From Akebia trifoliata (lineage: Eukaryota; Streptophyta; Magnoliopsida; Ranunculales; Lardizabalaceae), in NCBI GenBank assembly GCA_017979445.1, contig CM030718.1, positions 24,671,021 to 24,735,020 of the forward strand: a stretch of 64,000 bases of DNA, written 5' to 3'. Below the pieces are notes generated by a model. It was not told the origin of the DNA and did no database searches. It saw only the letters and a program-made list of their open reading frames with translations. A program made the translations under genes and the position numbers. The first letter of the stretch is position 1. Each line of letters opens with the position of its first letter. Positions 49,401-64,000 of the stretch are shown piece by piece.

Positions 49401-52400
49401 TTTAGTGTGAATATGGGAAATGAGGTGCCAATTGTTGCCTACATTCAGAAGTTCAAATTTTTAACTCGAGTCAAGTCAATTCGACACAACTCAAAAGAGT
49501 TTCTGATCCGACTTGGTAGATTTCTAAGTTGACTTGATCGAGTTTGTAAGTCAACTTGGTGAGTTGGATAAAATGAGTTTTCAATGAGTCAACTTGAAAT
49601 TCGATCTTGTCGGCTCGAATTGGATGGGTTTATTTTCCACTCATTAAGTTTTAAAACATGTTACTTTCTAATTTTGATTTAGTTTTAGTAACAATGTACT
49701 AAAAAATGTGCCTTATTCTAATAAAGTATTTGCTTTATATTGTTAGCTTTTTTACTCCAAATTTCTAATTTTGGATTATTTTAGTTAGACGATGGCCATG
49801 TTTTGTTTCAAAATAGTTTCTGCCTTTAAGACACTAAAACATTTTATGAACAAAGAGTGTTGGGCATAGTAGCTTGGGCTTCCTTTCAAAAAAAAAATGA
49901 GAGGTCTTGAGTTCAAGTCCTCTCGTTGGTCACTTATAGGGATTTATTCCGATTAATCTAATATGTGTGCTTTGTGGGTACTGCATGTACCTTGGGATTT
50001 GGGTATAATAAATGGGTTCTCTAAGATGCTAGTTGTCTCGCCCTTACTAGTTGGGCCAATGGGTTTAAAAAAAAAAAAAATAGTTTTATGACTTCACATA
50101 ATAATGAATGCAGATGATCAAATACTATTTTTGTTGTTTAGTCGCTATCTTCATAAAAAATCTTATAGATGATTAGGACTGGCACTAGGTCGGATAATAC
50201 CCATCTACCTGACTCATCCAAACCAAATAATATTACCCGATGCCCATTTATCCAAAAAATGTGTCCAATTGGGTATGAATATATGTCATATTTTATCCAT
50301 TTACCTGATCGTAATAGTATAATTTCATATTCTATATATAAATATACGTAAATAATTAATTTTTTATTATATATTTTTTGTTATTAAAGTAAAAAAATAA
50401 AAAAAATAAAAAAAAAATAGACGAGAGGGTAAAAATTTGAATTTGGATATTATCCTAAAATTTAGGTAAGAAATCGGGTATAGGTGTGTATGTTTCAATT
50501 CAGGTATGGAATCTGTAGAAGTTTTACTTGACCTGTTGCCAAAATGATAGAGAGCACCTTAGAATAGCAATTTTTTATTGGGTATCGGCATTAACAATAG
50601 TATTTTTCTTGTTGGATATAATATTCGAGTAAAAATAATAAATTTAATTAAATATCAATAACTTATATTAAAATTTCCATATACCACCTGAAAATACAAG
50701 TAAAAAATTAAATGAAAGGTTGTTGATTAGCACACAAGTGTCATTTGTTATACCTTCCCAATTAACATAAATATATATGTAAAAGCATGTAAAAAAAATA
50801 CACAAGCATGATATCCTAAGTTATACCTTCCCAATTAACATAAATATATATGTAAAAGCATGTAAAAAAAATACACAAGCATGATATCCTAAGTAAGCCT
50901 TTTCCATGCATTTGTTAATTTAATGCAATAGAGACATTTATACAAAAGTACCATCTAATCCAACTTTTGTTAAGTAAGATAAACACCTTTCTTACCAAGT
51001 AAAGAAGGAAAGTTTCATGGCCACATCAAATAGTCACATCCAAAATCATGATTTGATGCCACATGGTTGTAGATGATTAAATTTTAATAAGTTTGAAAAA
51101 AAAAAGTTCAAAAAAGGTTAATTTTAACCATTTATTTCAATTTTAAATTTGGGAGTTTGATAGCCGTCCATTTTCCACACCTTTGATCAAGATAAAAAAA
51201 GATTTTTTTTTTTTTAGAATATTAGTTTTTTCATGAAATCTAGAAGGCTGTGGTGTTGGATTGACGAAGTGATAATCCATGTGGGCTCAACGACCTTTAG
51301 TAAGAGTTGAAATCTTACGAAGTCAGGGTAGTCTGGTTCAGGAGGAAAGATTTGTTGTGTAACAAATTTGATGAAGTAAGGGAGTTTTTGTAATAAAAAT
51401 GTAACAAAAAAGACTGCCCGACAAATCTCTCTTAATACAATCTTTCATAATTTTATAATATATATATATTAATAAAAATTTATAATAGTTAAATAAGATG
51501 TGATTGTAAATGTTACGGCACTATCTTAAAAATAGTCATAATTGTATGATTTTAGAATCGTAATTTTCGGTCTTAAAAATTTTCACTTAGCCTATACGCG
51601 ACTGACATGGCAAGGGCACAGAACCATAGATCTTTTTCTTCGGGATACACAAGGAAAAGATCAACGGTTCTACACCATTGCCATGTCAACAGAGTATACC
51701 CAATGAAATTTTTGAGTCCGAAAATCATTAGCGATGATTTTAACTATTATTTATGGGGACGGATCATGGGACATAAGTAAAAAACATGTGTAAAATCAAT
51801 AATTTGCAAATTACTTTTGATGGATTTAACATCTTTACTATTATAACAAGAGAAGGCGGACTAGAAGTGATTCGATAATAAAATTTGGATTCCAAAAATG
51901 CCATCATCTTAATATTTAAACTTAATATAATTAGGGTCATTTTGGACAAAAGCTGAAATCACGTTGATTAATTTTTAAAATTACAAAAATATCCATAAAA
52001 TCTTCAAAATCTCTATTTAATTAATTTTTAAATTACAAATAAGTCCTTCACATACATGTGCATTTGTACATGCCACCTTCAAGTACAAATAATAAAAGAA
52101 TATCAAAGCATCATCGCACATATAATAATCGAATAGAAAAATACAAATGTCAACGGAAGTCATAGAAATAAAAGTCAGCAACATCGATGCCAACATACAA
52201 ATTTTTGCTTGCAATCAAGTCAAAGTAATTAATCATTGATGACAAATACATAGCAAGTCCAAGAAAACTAATAAGACTCAACAAAAAATAACAGGCTAAT
52301 GCAGAGTAGAGACACAAAATCTGCAATTTTTTTTTTTAAATAATAATTAAATCATGATTTTAAATGTTCTCAATTAAATCACAAATTTTTCAAAAGATCA

Positions 52401-55400
52401 CAAAGTTTTTGAAAAATCACCATTAATCATGATTTAATCAATAATTTTTGAGAAAAAAAAATCACAGATTAATTTTAATTTTAATTTTAGAATTTTATCA
52501 TTAAATATATAAAATACATTTTTTTTACATTTAAAAAAATTATTCTTATTTTTAAATTTATCTTATGTTTTTCCAACTTTATCCATCTTTTGTCGATTTT
52601 TTTTAATGTTTTCTCTTGCCGAATTATTCCTGAATCCCGACTTTGTCACTATGATGTATAGTACTATATGAGTGTTTCTTTACTTGTTCATCCACCATGT
52701 CTGGCATGCCTTAAAGATGGAGGAAAACAAATGACTTCTCTACATTTCTTCTTAACGAACATAATTAGTACAAAGATGTAAAAGTCGTTGCATTAGGGGC
52801 ATCCGTTAACTAGTCCAACAGCTCAACATATTCTTTGATGTTGGCATTAGGTTGAGACTCTGGAGTGACCTCAAGCTTGGACCTCATATCACACATCTTG
52901 ATGTGAAAGTGGATGGAAATCCTAAATTCCTTTTCACTATGGATCCTATCCACTTTCACGCCAGCGTGTGATGTGAGGTCAAAACTTGGTGTCACTTCAA
53001 CATTATTCTAAGATTAACTTGATATTGGAGGAGAGTTTATTACCGAAGCAAGAGAATTTGGAAGTATAACACCCATTCTGGCTATGGTACCCAATATCGA
53101 AAAGGAGATCATGCTATATTCCATGCATTGTTCTTCGACTCAATAACACCACCGATATGATTGATTTGCTTACCCTATATATTGTGCAACATTGATCGAT
53201 TAACTTCTAATGGGTTGGGTTTTTCTTAAAAAAATCTCTATGGGACCTCTCATCATATCAGTTGGGTTTTTCTATACGAATCGGATACAAAATGTAAGTT
53301 AATTATGTAACCAACAAAAAATTGGTCACTAACATCGTCAACAAGATTCACCATTGGCACGAATTAATTATTTCTTCAGATCACACCCGAAACTATAATC
53401 GTAACCCTTGAACCCCAAACCTCACCATAAATCCCAAAGAGCTAAGCCTTATTAACCCTAAAAGCCTAATCTTAACCCTATAAACCCCAACCCCAAAACC
53501 TTTTTGGGCTAAAAGCCTAAATCCCTAATCTTAAACTCTATTAATGTAACCTTAAAACCTAAATTTGTAACCTTAAATCCTACTAACCCTAAAACACATA
53601 AACCCCTCACCCTAAAACTCCCCGACTCTAGCGTTACTAACCTTAATCTTAAAATCTAAACTCTGTACCTTAAAGACTAAACTATATTTACTCTAAAACC
53701 TTAACCTTACGCCCTTACCCGTAAACCCTATAACCCTTAATCTGTAAACCCAAATCCCTCACCCTATAACCATAAACCCTTAAATCCAAAAGCCTAATCT
53801 AATATTCCAAACCCATAGAAATAAAAAATTACATTGATAAATTATAAATTAGAAGGAATAGTTGAAACAAAAACAAAAGACTTGAATTAAGGTAACAAAT
53901 TACCCAAATAATTATAGCAGTTATTTGACACAAAATGCTATAGTTTGGATAAATCCTAAATCCATATAGTTAACACATTACACAAGTCAATTACATAATT
54001 TTGTGAATAAAATTCTAGAATACTACAGATGGATCATAATAGGAAGAAAAATAAAATTTAATATTATAAAGAGAGTTACTATTGTCACACCAACTTTAGC
54101 TAACGCCACACCAATGCTTTGATGATTTATATAAGAATTGACATGGCATTAGTAAAAGCTGGTGTGAAAATAGTAGCTCTATATAATAAATTCTAATCCT
54201 AAATTAATGTCATCCAATCCAAATCTTTTGTTGGTAGTTCAAGTAACAATTGACAAAAAAATGTCACAAATATTCATATCTATGGGTGTGTATCAAAAAA
54301 AAGACTAGCCTATTTGCACCCACCATTTGTGCTCATTGCACCCAATAAAAAGGTGGGTGCAATAGGATTAAAAGGTGGGCGAGCGCAAATAGAACAACCC
54401 ATTAAAAAGTTCATTGCACAGAGTTAATTGTAAAATAATCAACAAAATAAATATGCATTACTTAAGTTTTCAAAATGCTCTTGATAGGTATGGATGTCAG
54501 TAGTTCCGAGTCGTGCTTATGTATAATGGTGAAGCAAATTTGGATGGCGGACTATGGACGATTATCGTCTGAGAATCAATTTGGAAGGATTGATGTTTAA
54601 ACAAAAACTACATATAAAAATAAATAGAGACTTTTATTAACACACTAACTTTTACTCACAACACGCCAATCTATGTACAAAGAACTGTCTAGTTTCAAAA
54701 GGATTAGTGCCTTGTAAGCAAAAGTTGGTTTATTAATAGAATCTTTCAAATAATGTACACTTTTTTTTTCCCCCTAATTTCTTGATAGATGGCCATTGAG
54801 ACCTGTGTTTTTGGTAAACAGTCGCCCGGGCCTGGTCACTGCGACCCCCTTTCCTTTGTGAGGAGGCACCCCTTCTCCCGAAGTTACGGGGCTATTTTGC
54901 CGAGTTCCTTAGAGAGAGTTGTCTCGCGCCCCTAGGTATTCTCTACCTACCCACCTGTGTCGGTTTCGGGTACAGGTACAATGTCAAAGAAAATTTCGAC
55001 TAAAAAATTGTGGAGATGAACATTAGAAAGGATGATGAAGACCTACTTTTAATATGAAATAGGTTTCAAGGATGGTATAATTTCCAAGTAAATCGAATAT
55101 TTTTTATAATTAAAAATGAACAAATGAAAAATTAATTATGAGTTTAAAAATTGTTGCATTTCTCTAAATTTTTTTGCTAAGTAGTGGAAAATGGATTCAG
55201 TCAACTTTTGATTTTCATGTTTTTCAGTTCAAACTTATCTTGAATTCTTAAACCACATAACAATTCTAATAGGAGAAATGCACTCAACAAAAAAACACAC
55301 TAGAAAACTGTTGGAAATGCAAAGTCAAATACTATATATCTTAAGGGTATGTTTGTCACGGCTTTTTTCGATGATTTTTTGGGTTTTGAATTGAAAAAAT

Positions 55401-58400
55401 TGGAAAAACAAGTTTGTTGGTAATAACTTCTATTTTAACAACTTTAGTGGGAATCCCCAAACTGCATTTTTGAGATGTCTTGTTGGTGTTGATTTCGTAC
55501 GAGAGCCAATATGAGAAATCAACACCGAAAAACATATGAGGCCCCCTCATTCTTCTTAACTCATCGATCAAACAACATAATCAATTCGAACTCTCTCAAC
55601 GACTTTTTCGTCAATTTCTATTACAAACATGATTCTCTTGGATGCAACTTCCCAAACTCTGAGAATCTCCTTTTCCAAGACACAGAATCCTGAAATAAAA
55701 AATTGGAATCTATAACAAACATACCCTAACTTATTTTAGATGCAAAAATCTCTTTTTTATATAAACTATGTTATTCTAGAAACTGATTTTAGAATTTAGA
55801 ATCAGAATTTTGTTGAGTAACCCTAATTCTATAATTTTTATAGAGAACATTAGAATATTATACGTATAAGATAAAGTCTCCATAGAGGATATTAATCCTT
55901 AAAGGAAATTGAATCAACCACCTAAAAAAAAAAAAAAAAAAAAAGTTGACTTATAAACAGAAAAAGCAAAAGTTTACTTTAGCTTTGGGAGAGAGTGGAA
56001 CACCTCAAATGTTCCACGTGTCAACTATCCAACCCACCTCTCATCTAGATAAAAAAAGTTCTTAAATCGAACGGTTCACAAGTAATTTCGAGTATTAGTG
56101 ATCTTTTGAGAATGCAAAGAGTGTCCACGTGGCACTTTTTAGAGTGTTGGATCATAACAATCGTTAGATTATAGTTATCCTCTCGTCAAATCGGTACTAA
56201 TGGTCCATCCCACATTAACAAGAAAACTTTTAATATAAAGTAATTGACCAAAAAAATGATACAAACCATCTCACACCGTTTATTTTCTGATGTATTTTGT
56301 TTAATCAAATGGGCCCACCAAATCAAGAAAGTTTTAATTTAATAAATTGCAGTCGATGTAGCAGATCTTGTTATACCGTTAGTTATCACAGAAAGAGACG
56401 GAAAGAGAGACGAAACGAGAGAGAGAGAGAGAGAGAGAAAATAAGTGTTGCAGAGTTCATCGTTCGAATCGCTGACCAAAAACCCTAAAAAATCAATCTC
56501 AGATCATCGAAATCCGAATTAATTACCGAATCGAGGTTCACGGAATCCAAATTCCTGATCGATTCCTCAAAAATACTTTTTTGATTCCTCTTCGAAGAAC
56601 AAGAATCAAGATCAGTGGAGAGAGCGAGAGAGTGCGAAGGAGAGGATTTTCCATCACCAATCACCACCATTGTCATGATCTCATGCTTTGCGACCTATAA
56701 TCTTCGATATGATCCACAGTAGCAGCAACAACAACGGCATGATGTCGTCTTCTTCAGCAAATCCCCAATCTCCTGGTTTGAAAACCTATTTCAAAACCCC
56801 TGAAGGCCGTTACAAGCTTCACTACGAGAAAACTCATCCTTCTGGTCTCCTTCACTACGCCCATGGAAAAGCCGTTACTCAGGTTAACCTTATAAACTAC
56901 CCTTTTAACCCTTTTTCTAACAGTTCTAGAATCAATCCTCACCGTTCATTTTATGATGATCAGGTAACCCTAGCGCATCTCAAGGAAAAACCAGCACAAT
57001 TACCTCCAACCCCTACTTCAAGCTCGAGCACTAGTAGCGGAGTGAGATCAGCGGCGGTGAGGTTATTAGGTGGAGGTAATGGAAGTCTAGCGCGTAGCTT
57101 TGTTGGAGGGAATGGGTCTAGTAAATCCATTACTGGGTCTAGTAGAAATAGTTCATTCGGAGCTTCAAATATGAGTAATTCTTCGGCTACTTCGAATTAC
57201 GATGGAAAAGGGACCTACTTGATCTTCAATGTTGGGGACACTATTTATATTAGTGATTTCAATTCGCAAGATAAGGTAATTTGGTATTTTGTATGTTTGT
57301 TTCTATTTGTTTTGATCATAAATTATTATCTAGAGATTTGGAATGAAAATGAGTTTGAAAAGTTTGAATTTGTATTGTAGGATCCTATTAAATCTATCCA
57401 TTTCGGCAATTCGAATCCTGTGTGCCATGCATTCGATCCCGAGGCAAAGGACGGGCATGACTTGATTATTGCATTGAATTCTGGAGATGGTAAAAATGCA
57501 CGCTTTATTCAAAATGTGATGTGTGTTTATGAATTTCCCCCCTTTTGACTTGCTTTATATTTATATGTGTTTGGGTTTTTAGTGTACTCGGTGTCACTGA
57601 GGCAACAATTGCAAGATGTTGGGAAGAAGCTTGTCGGGGCCCAACATTACAACAAAGATGGTTCAGTTAATAGCAGGCAAGCATGACCTAGCCATGGTTG
57701 CTTTTGCATGTTTTACTCATAGTTATTTGTTCGTGTATGTATCTCTTTTTTACACTCAAATATACTTTGATATTTTTTGTTCTTTTGTGTGACTTGTTGA
57801 TTTAGTCTATGTTTTATGGCAAGTGATAGTTACATTGATAAGATGCTTGCTTCTTTAATCTCTAGTTGTGCATGCATGTCCCATGGACGTTGCCAGCTTG
57901 GTTCATAATAGAAAAGAAATTTATTTTCACATAACCTAGAAAAGTTCCTCCTTTTTTTTTTTTTTTTGAAAATTGCAATTCCAATAGAATAATAAACCAA
58001 AAGAAGGATAAGAACGTGAGGTGATTTCTTAGGTGCTATTAACTGACGTGGGCTCTCTAGATTAATTTGTAGACAAGTTTATTGACTGTCCTGATATCCA
58101 ATGAACCAATGTTTGCTATTGGTCATTAGTGTGTGAACGAAAGGAAAGGTATAAACTGATTAAAAGTGAAAAAAAAATCAATTGCCTCCTCATTATCTTT
58201 TGCATTTTATGGGATGGGTTACTTTTCAAAACCATTTTAGCTCCGGTTTTAGAGATTTAAGTGGAAGTCCTCCATGTGACAAGAATATTATTTTCTTTCG
58301 ATGGCCACATAATTCTCATTTAGGGGAAACTTCTTTCAATTTCTAAGGTATAATTTTTTAAGTTTCTATCCTTGAAAAATTGGAAAAAAAAAAAATTCCT

Positions 58401-61400
58401 ATGGAGTGGTAGGGTTATGTTGAACAAACATTATTTGGTTAATGGGAAAATGGTTTCTCATCCTTAAAGCTTGGGTGGGTTGTACGTACAAGAAAGCTCA
58501 AAGAATCAGAATTTTTTTTGGGAAATGGAATTGGAGGTAAGAGATATAACTTAGGGTGATTTAGAGAATGGTTATTTAGAGTATGATGATATGAAGGGGG
58601 CTGGAATTGTAGGGAATGAGTAGTCAATATTTGCAGACATAAGCAATGATTTTGGACATTACTATTGGGTAGAAGAGGTGGTACAAGGTTTTGGAAAGAC
58701 GTTTAGTATAATAATTTGTAGTGTTGTCACTAAAAGGGAGTGATTGTGGTAGTGTTATGAAATACTCTAATTGTATATTGTTTTTTTTAGAGTTTAAAAT
58801 AAATCTTGAAGCATAAGAATTTGATAATTTTACATTGATTGTTATTTCTTTGGGAACTCGCTCTAAGCAACACAATAGGTAAAAGGGGTGGAGGAGAATA
58901 TGTTGAAAGGATAAATAAATAAGAGATGTTGGAAGTGGGATTATGAGGGCTACTTCTAGTGGGTGCTCTTTCTATATTGTTTTGGCCATTGTTTAAAATT
59001 TGTTTTGTTCTTTGAGGAGCTTGAGGCTTACACCCTGGTAGAGGCACAAGGTTCTAGTCTCAACGATTAGGCCTCAATTAGGTTATAAGATGATTACACT
59101 TGACATAATTTTTTTTTTTTTTTTGATAGGTATATAAGGTTAGTGGTTAGCAAATGAAGTTGGGTTCAAGGGGGACCTAGGACGTGGGAACAACACTCCA
59201 TACGTCTTACAACTTAGCTAAGTTGTCAATTCACACCTGACGTAATTAAGCCTTACTACATGAATGAACATAAAAGGGCTGAACTTATAAAGTTATTATT
59301 CTCAATTTTCTGTGTTCATTTTACAGAATTCCCGTCGTGCTTATCTTTTATTCCGAAAACAACCCAAATAAAGATGATTTGGGTCATCTTCTTCCACTCA
59401 TTTACTTTTGCTAGTTTTATGAACATGGACTGAGCATATTTTCAGCTAGAAGTGTTTTCAATTGACTACATTTCTATAGTGGTGGAGAGACAAAATGCTA
59501 GAATGCCTAAAGCTTTATGTGAGAGATAATAATTATCATCTTTATAAATAAATAAATAAAATCACTCTTAAAAATCTTGTTCAAGATAAGTGATTGTTAT
59601 GGAGATTCATAAGAAGAGGATTTATTTATGTCTTTGGTTCTAGTTGACTCCTTTATTTAATTTGTATGAATATTTAAATCTCTCTTTTTAGAACAGTTTG
59701 AGGCTTTCACGGAGGCAAAAAATGAGTCTCACTTTTTGAAACATTAATTTTGGTCATGGGACCAATCCTCCCCTAACTTCGAAGACGTAGGGTGCTCCTA
59801 TGCCTCCAATGGTTGAAGTGTTTGCTTGAATACCTGCTTCAAACAAGACATTTAACATTCGACCGTCTTACTTAGGGTTCTCATCTAAACATGTATGATG
59901 TGTTGTGAAGATGAAGAAAACATTGATCAGTTCCATTTTTATCATATCTATGGGAGATATGAAACATTTGTCTATATTTTCTTAGGTACTGGTTGGTTAC
60001 TAAAATTTTTTTAAGCTGGGTGGCCTTCCCGTTCTTGTGGATCTAGGTAGAAGATACTTTAGAAAGGCCTTCATTTAGCTATTTTGTTGTGATGTGGTCA
60101 AATAGAAAATTGATAAGATATTTAGGGGAAACAACAGTCAATTATATGCTTTTTGTTATAGAGAACAATATTACTTAGGTCTTCGTTTTAGGGTTTTTTT
60201 TTTCCATTTTTGTTTGATGATTTTTTTTTTTTTTTTTGGAGTGTTGGAGATGGACTACAAGTAGTGGGAACAGAGTGGTTATCACATCCAAATGGCGAAT
60301 AGCCATGTGGGCTCATTTAGATCTTTATTGAAAGGTTAAATGGCTTCCTTGCTATTTGGATCACCTACTTTAGTTTAACTTGGAAAGCTGTTTGATTTTA
60401 AAATTTCATAGAATCCCCAACGACTTTGTTTGACTAGTTGGCTGAAGAGTGTTATTCGACAGTCTTATAGAGGGCCTTACCCTGATCCATCATGTTACTT
60501 AAATCTTATAAGTGCTTCATTATTTGTGGAGAAAGTAAAATACGGAATATAGTAAAGAAGATAATTCGTGTTTATCTCTTCATAACATGCATCTCTGCTG
60601 AATATCCCTTCCTTTCATGAAAATGCACATATATCTGCCCCCACTTTTCCTCAGAAGTAGTAGGCACCCATACCCTTAGAATAACTAGTTTTTGCCATGC
60701 AAGCAGGGGGTTGGTGGTTAATGGAGGTGAAGGTGGGTTTAACGGGGTTTGAACCTTCGTCACGACCTCATGGGATCAACTCTTTTCAACCCTTTACCAA
60801 CTTAGCTACGTGGCATCTTCTCGATAGTTATTCTAATCTGTCTTCACCACTAAATGTGAACTTATTGTGTGATTTCTCAATTGAAGATGAGGTCTACTAG
60901 AGAAGAATCATTGGTGGATCCATTAGTGCACTTAAATGATTTGTTCCTTGTAAGAGCAACTGGTTTAAGGCTCAAAGTGGAGTTGGCTTTTATTCCATGT
61001 TTTGTTTATCTTCAAAAATAACATATTTGAACGCCCAAGTTGCGGTGGCCTTTGTTGACTTTCCATTCATGTGCAAAGTTGAAACATATGGATTTAACTC
61101 ATTGCTCAGGCATTATTTACTATGAGGAATTTAGCTGTGCATGTTGGCGTGGGGTGGAGATTAACCTCTAATATTTGTATGTAGATGTATGCATTTCACT
61201 AGCACCTTTGTCAGATATTTATTAATTGACGGTGTGTGGAAACATTTACTATTCTTTGAAAAGAGTGCGAATATGTTACTCTATCGCTGGATATGATTGT
61301 AGAAATATTGGATTGTAAGGTTGGACTGCCAACTAATATCCTGGGGTTCCGTAAGTGAAACTTTTTGGGGATGAGATTAGGATGTGCTGTTTGATCGAAA

Positions 61401-64000
61401 ACACTAACACTATGTTTCATAAGCTAAAACAACGAGAAAGCAAGTTTATATTAATATCTTTTGTTGAATCTTCTGGGGAATTAAGTAGCAAGAATCTGGC
61501 ATTCGTTGACCTTATTCTCCAATGGCTGGAGTATCCTTTTCTTGGGGCATCTATTCGATAATCTGAAGTATGTGCTACTGAGGTGCTGACCATTAACTTT
61601 TGCCTTATTATTCAATTGGAACTTGTAATGTTGTTAGGATTCCTTATTTCTCATATTGTTTTTGGTTATCACATACAAAATTTTACACATCTTGAATTTT
61701 TTTAAATATTTTTTATAAGAACTTCTTATTGTTTCTCCTCTTTTAAGTTTACCCTTATTTCCTATCTGACTATATGTACTACTCTTTTTTTTCTTCAGTC
61801 GATGTACTTCTGTTGCATGGATACCCGAAGGTGATGGTGCTTTCGTTGTTGCTCATGCTGATGGAAACTTGTACGTGTATGAAAAGGTAAGCCGAATTTA
61901 CATTTTTTTCCTTATTGGATTGCTTTTGTTTTATTCTTTATTCTTTTGTTCTTGACTCTGCTGGACAAACTGAATTTGGTGTAATATGCTTTTGATTTGT
62001 CTTAGAGCAAAGATGGTGCTGGTGACTCTTCATTTCCTGTTATCAAGGATCAAACTCAATTTTCTGTTGCACATGCACGGTCCAGTAAGGTAAATGTTTG
62101 TATCCTCTTGCTATTTTTGTATTTTCTCATCTTTTGTTGGTGCTGTCTATTATTTTTATGATTAGTTATAGACGATGCTATCCTAAAATTTTGCTTCTGT
62201 TTCAGTCTAGTGTAGTAATTGACCTCTTGAAATAAGTAAACAACAATGTACAACAGAGGTGAAACTGGATATTGAAAGTATTGCGCTAAACGGAGAAGCT
62301 ATTTGATGCAAGATGGTGAGGGGAGAAAAAAAATATGAGGGTTTAGGGAAATCTGATTGGGGATGATTTTGGAATTGGGTTTAGGATTTGGGCAACAGTG
62401 GAAAGGTTTTCCAAAATCCTAATTGGTTGTATGTTGAAATGTAAAACACAAAGTTTTCAATTACAATATTTTGAAATTTCAATTAGGGGAAGGTTTAGGG
62501 TATTTAATTATGACATTTTGCAAGCATGATCACAATCCCAATGAAAATGGTTAAAGGTTGGTAGGGTAAGGAAATGATTAAGGGTTGAGGTTTGTAAGTT
62601 TCAAGAATTAAGAATCAAGAAAGGGGTTTCAAGAATAAAAAATTCTAAAAAATCAAGAACAAGGATTTAAAAGAAAATCAAGAAAAACAAAAGAATAGAA
62701 AAGAAAAATAAAGATTAGAAGAAAAGAATGTTATATTGGGCTCACTCTAAAATGGTCTCACACTACACCCATTGTTGGAAAGATCAAGCTCAAGCTTTCT
62801 TTTTCATCATTATATAAAAAATCAAAAAAACTAATACTATCTATATAAAGAAAATAAATCTAAGAGTCTTAATCAAAAACTAAAACACCAAATAAATAAC
62901 CTAATTTTCGTAACTTTCTCTCTCCTAATTTTTCGACCCTAATAAATTTAAATAAATGACAATCTAAAATGACTAAAGTGCCCCTAAATATTATACTAAG
63001 ACCACGAGCTAATAAAACATCAAAATAAGCCCCAAAAAATATAAAATTAAAGTCCTAAAATAGCAATCTAAATAAAAACTAAAATCCACTCTTTAGGATT
63101 TGATATCCCCATCACTATTCTTTCATTCTATGATTGTAAATTTAAGAATCAGTGAAAAACTTTATTTTATATATTCATGTTTATTTTCTAGAGAATCTAT
63201 GTATTTTATTGTTATTTTATTACGCACTTCCCTGCTTTGTCATGGTGGATTTGAAAAAAACTCTGGTACGAACAATGATTCTGTAATGGAGTTTCGTGTT
63301 GTTTATAATAATTCCATTTCCTCCATATTTTCTAATATTGTTTTATTACAAAGAATTTACCAGTAAATTCATAGTGCGCTTGATGCTCAAATATTAGTCA
63401 CAGAATTCTCACCTATCGCATGGATATTATTGACTTTTAAGCATGATCCAAGGTTTATTGCTTTGACTTGAGATTCAGTGTTTCTAATGAACGTCAGACA
63501 ATTCTATTATGCTTGGTCAATTGTGGGTCGTTTCTCTGTGTTGACCAAGTTTTTAGGTTATCATCAACTACTGTCTTGTTTTCCTTCATTGAACCCTTTT
63601 ATGCCCTAGTTTTAATTATATAAGCTAGTTCATTTTGACTAATTGGTCAGGAATGGTTAAGTTTCCCCTTTCATCTTGTTTTCTGTTCATATATCGTAAT
63701 TAATGTTTCCATCAAAAATGTGTTTCTGTGCATTAAGTGACTGAAAACAATGCAGTCTATATGTTGAATATTATTGGTTTGGTAACTTTGAGCCAGGTAT
63801 GAATATAGGGCTGTTTAACTGTTTCTATTGAACTTGATCAATGAAAAAGTTCACCCAATTCATCAAGAAATCTTTTTTTTGTTTATTCTATTTGAGTGTT
63901 ACTCAATTTTTAGTTGTGATCATGTGGTCCCTAAAAAATGTCTTTTGGGGAAAAAAAAATAGAGTTGTTTGCATATTTTGTCATTCAAACAAGGAGGCAA

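Overview
This is a window of flowering-plant nuclear DNA, AT-rich and dominated by repeats. It looks like a eudicot, judged from the protein families, the intron style and the dense population of short fold-back (MITE) and tRNA-derived (SINE) elements; I cannot name the species. Nothing bacterial, phage-like or CRISPR-like is present. There is a 100-base N gap at 42313-42412.

Three protein genes can be supported. (1) A complete five-exon class III peroxidase on the minus strand (28582 down to 23874; 328 aa), closest in my reading to the Arabidopsis PRX21 type. (2) A single-exon fasciclin-like arabinogalactan protein on the minus strand (44518-43784; 244 aa), secreted and GPI-anchored. (3) The 5' part of a WD40 protein of the WDR20/CreC type on the plus strand (first ATG 56709, five visible exons to 62089, continuing beyond the window). 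All exon junctions were joined by hand and keep frame.

Layout. 1-17 kb: gene-free, with MITEs, SINEs and a promoter-like module without a gene. 17.6-19.4 kb: an LTR-like repeat with a W-box array. 20.2-28.6 kb: peroxidase gene and its 3' flank. 31.3-32.9 kb: nested transposons. 32.9-35.7 kb: a second, diverged copy of the peroxidase 3' flank ending in a remnant of the peroxidase C-terminus, cut off by another LTR-like repeat. 36.9-37.8 kb: a minisatellite of about 62 bp period. 40-44 kb: SINE, MITEs, gap and the FLA gene. 44.9-45.2 kb and 54.8-55.0 kb: two plastid-derived fragments (trnN-GUU and an rrn23 piece) in an order and orientation that fit one old insertion. 53.4-53.8 kb: a degenerate CCCTAAA-like tract. 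56-64 kb: promoter and 5' half of the WD40 gene.

The genes do not form a pathway together: the peroxidase and the FLA both act in the cell wall/apoplast, whereas the WD40 protein is intracellular. The most informative signals are evolutionary: a tandem segmental duplication dated relative to a hAT-type MITE by an empty site, an 81-base in-frame intron-like segment in WD40 exon 1, a GC-AG intron, an overlapping uORF, a palindromic SINE-tail structure and the split plastid insertion. I found no convincing wholly new biological system.
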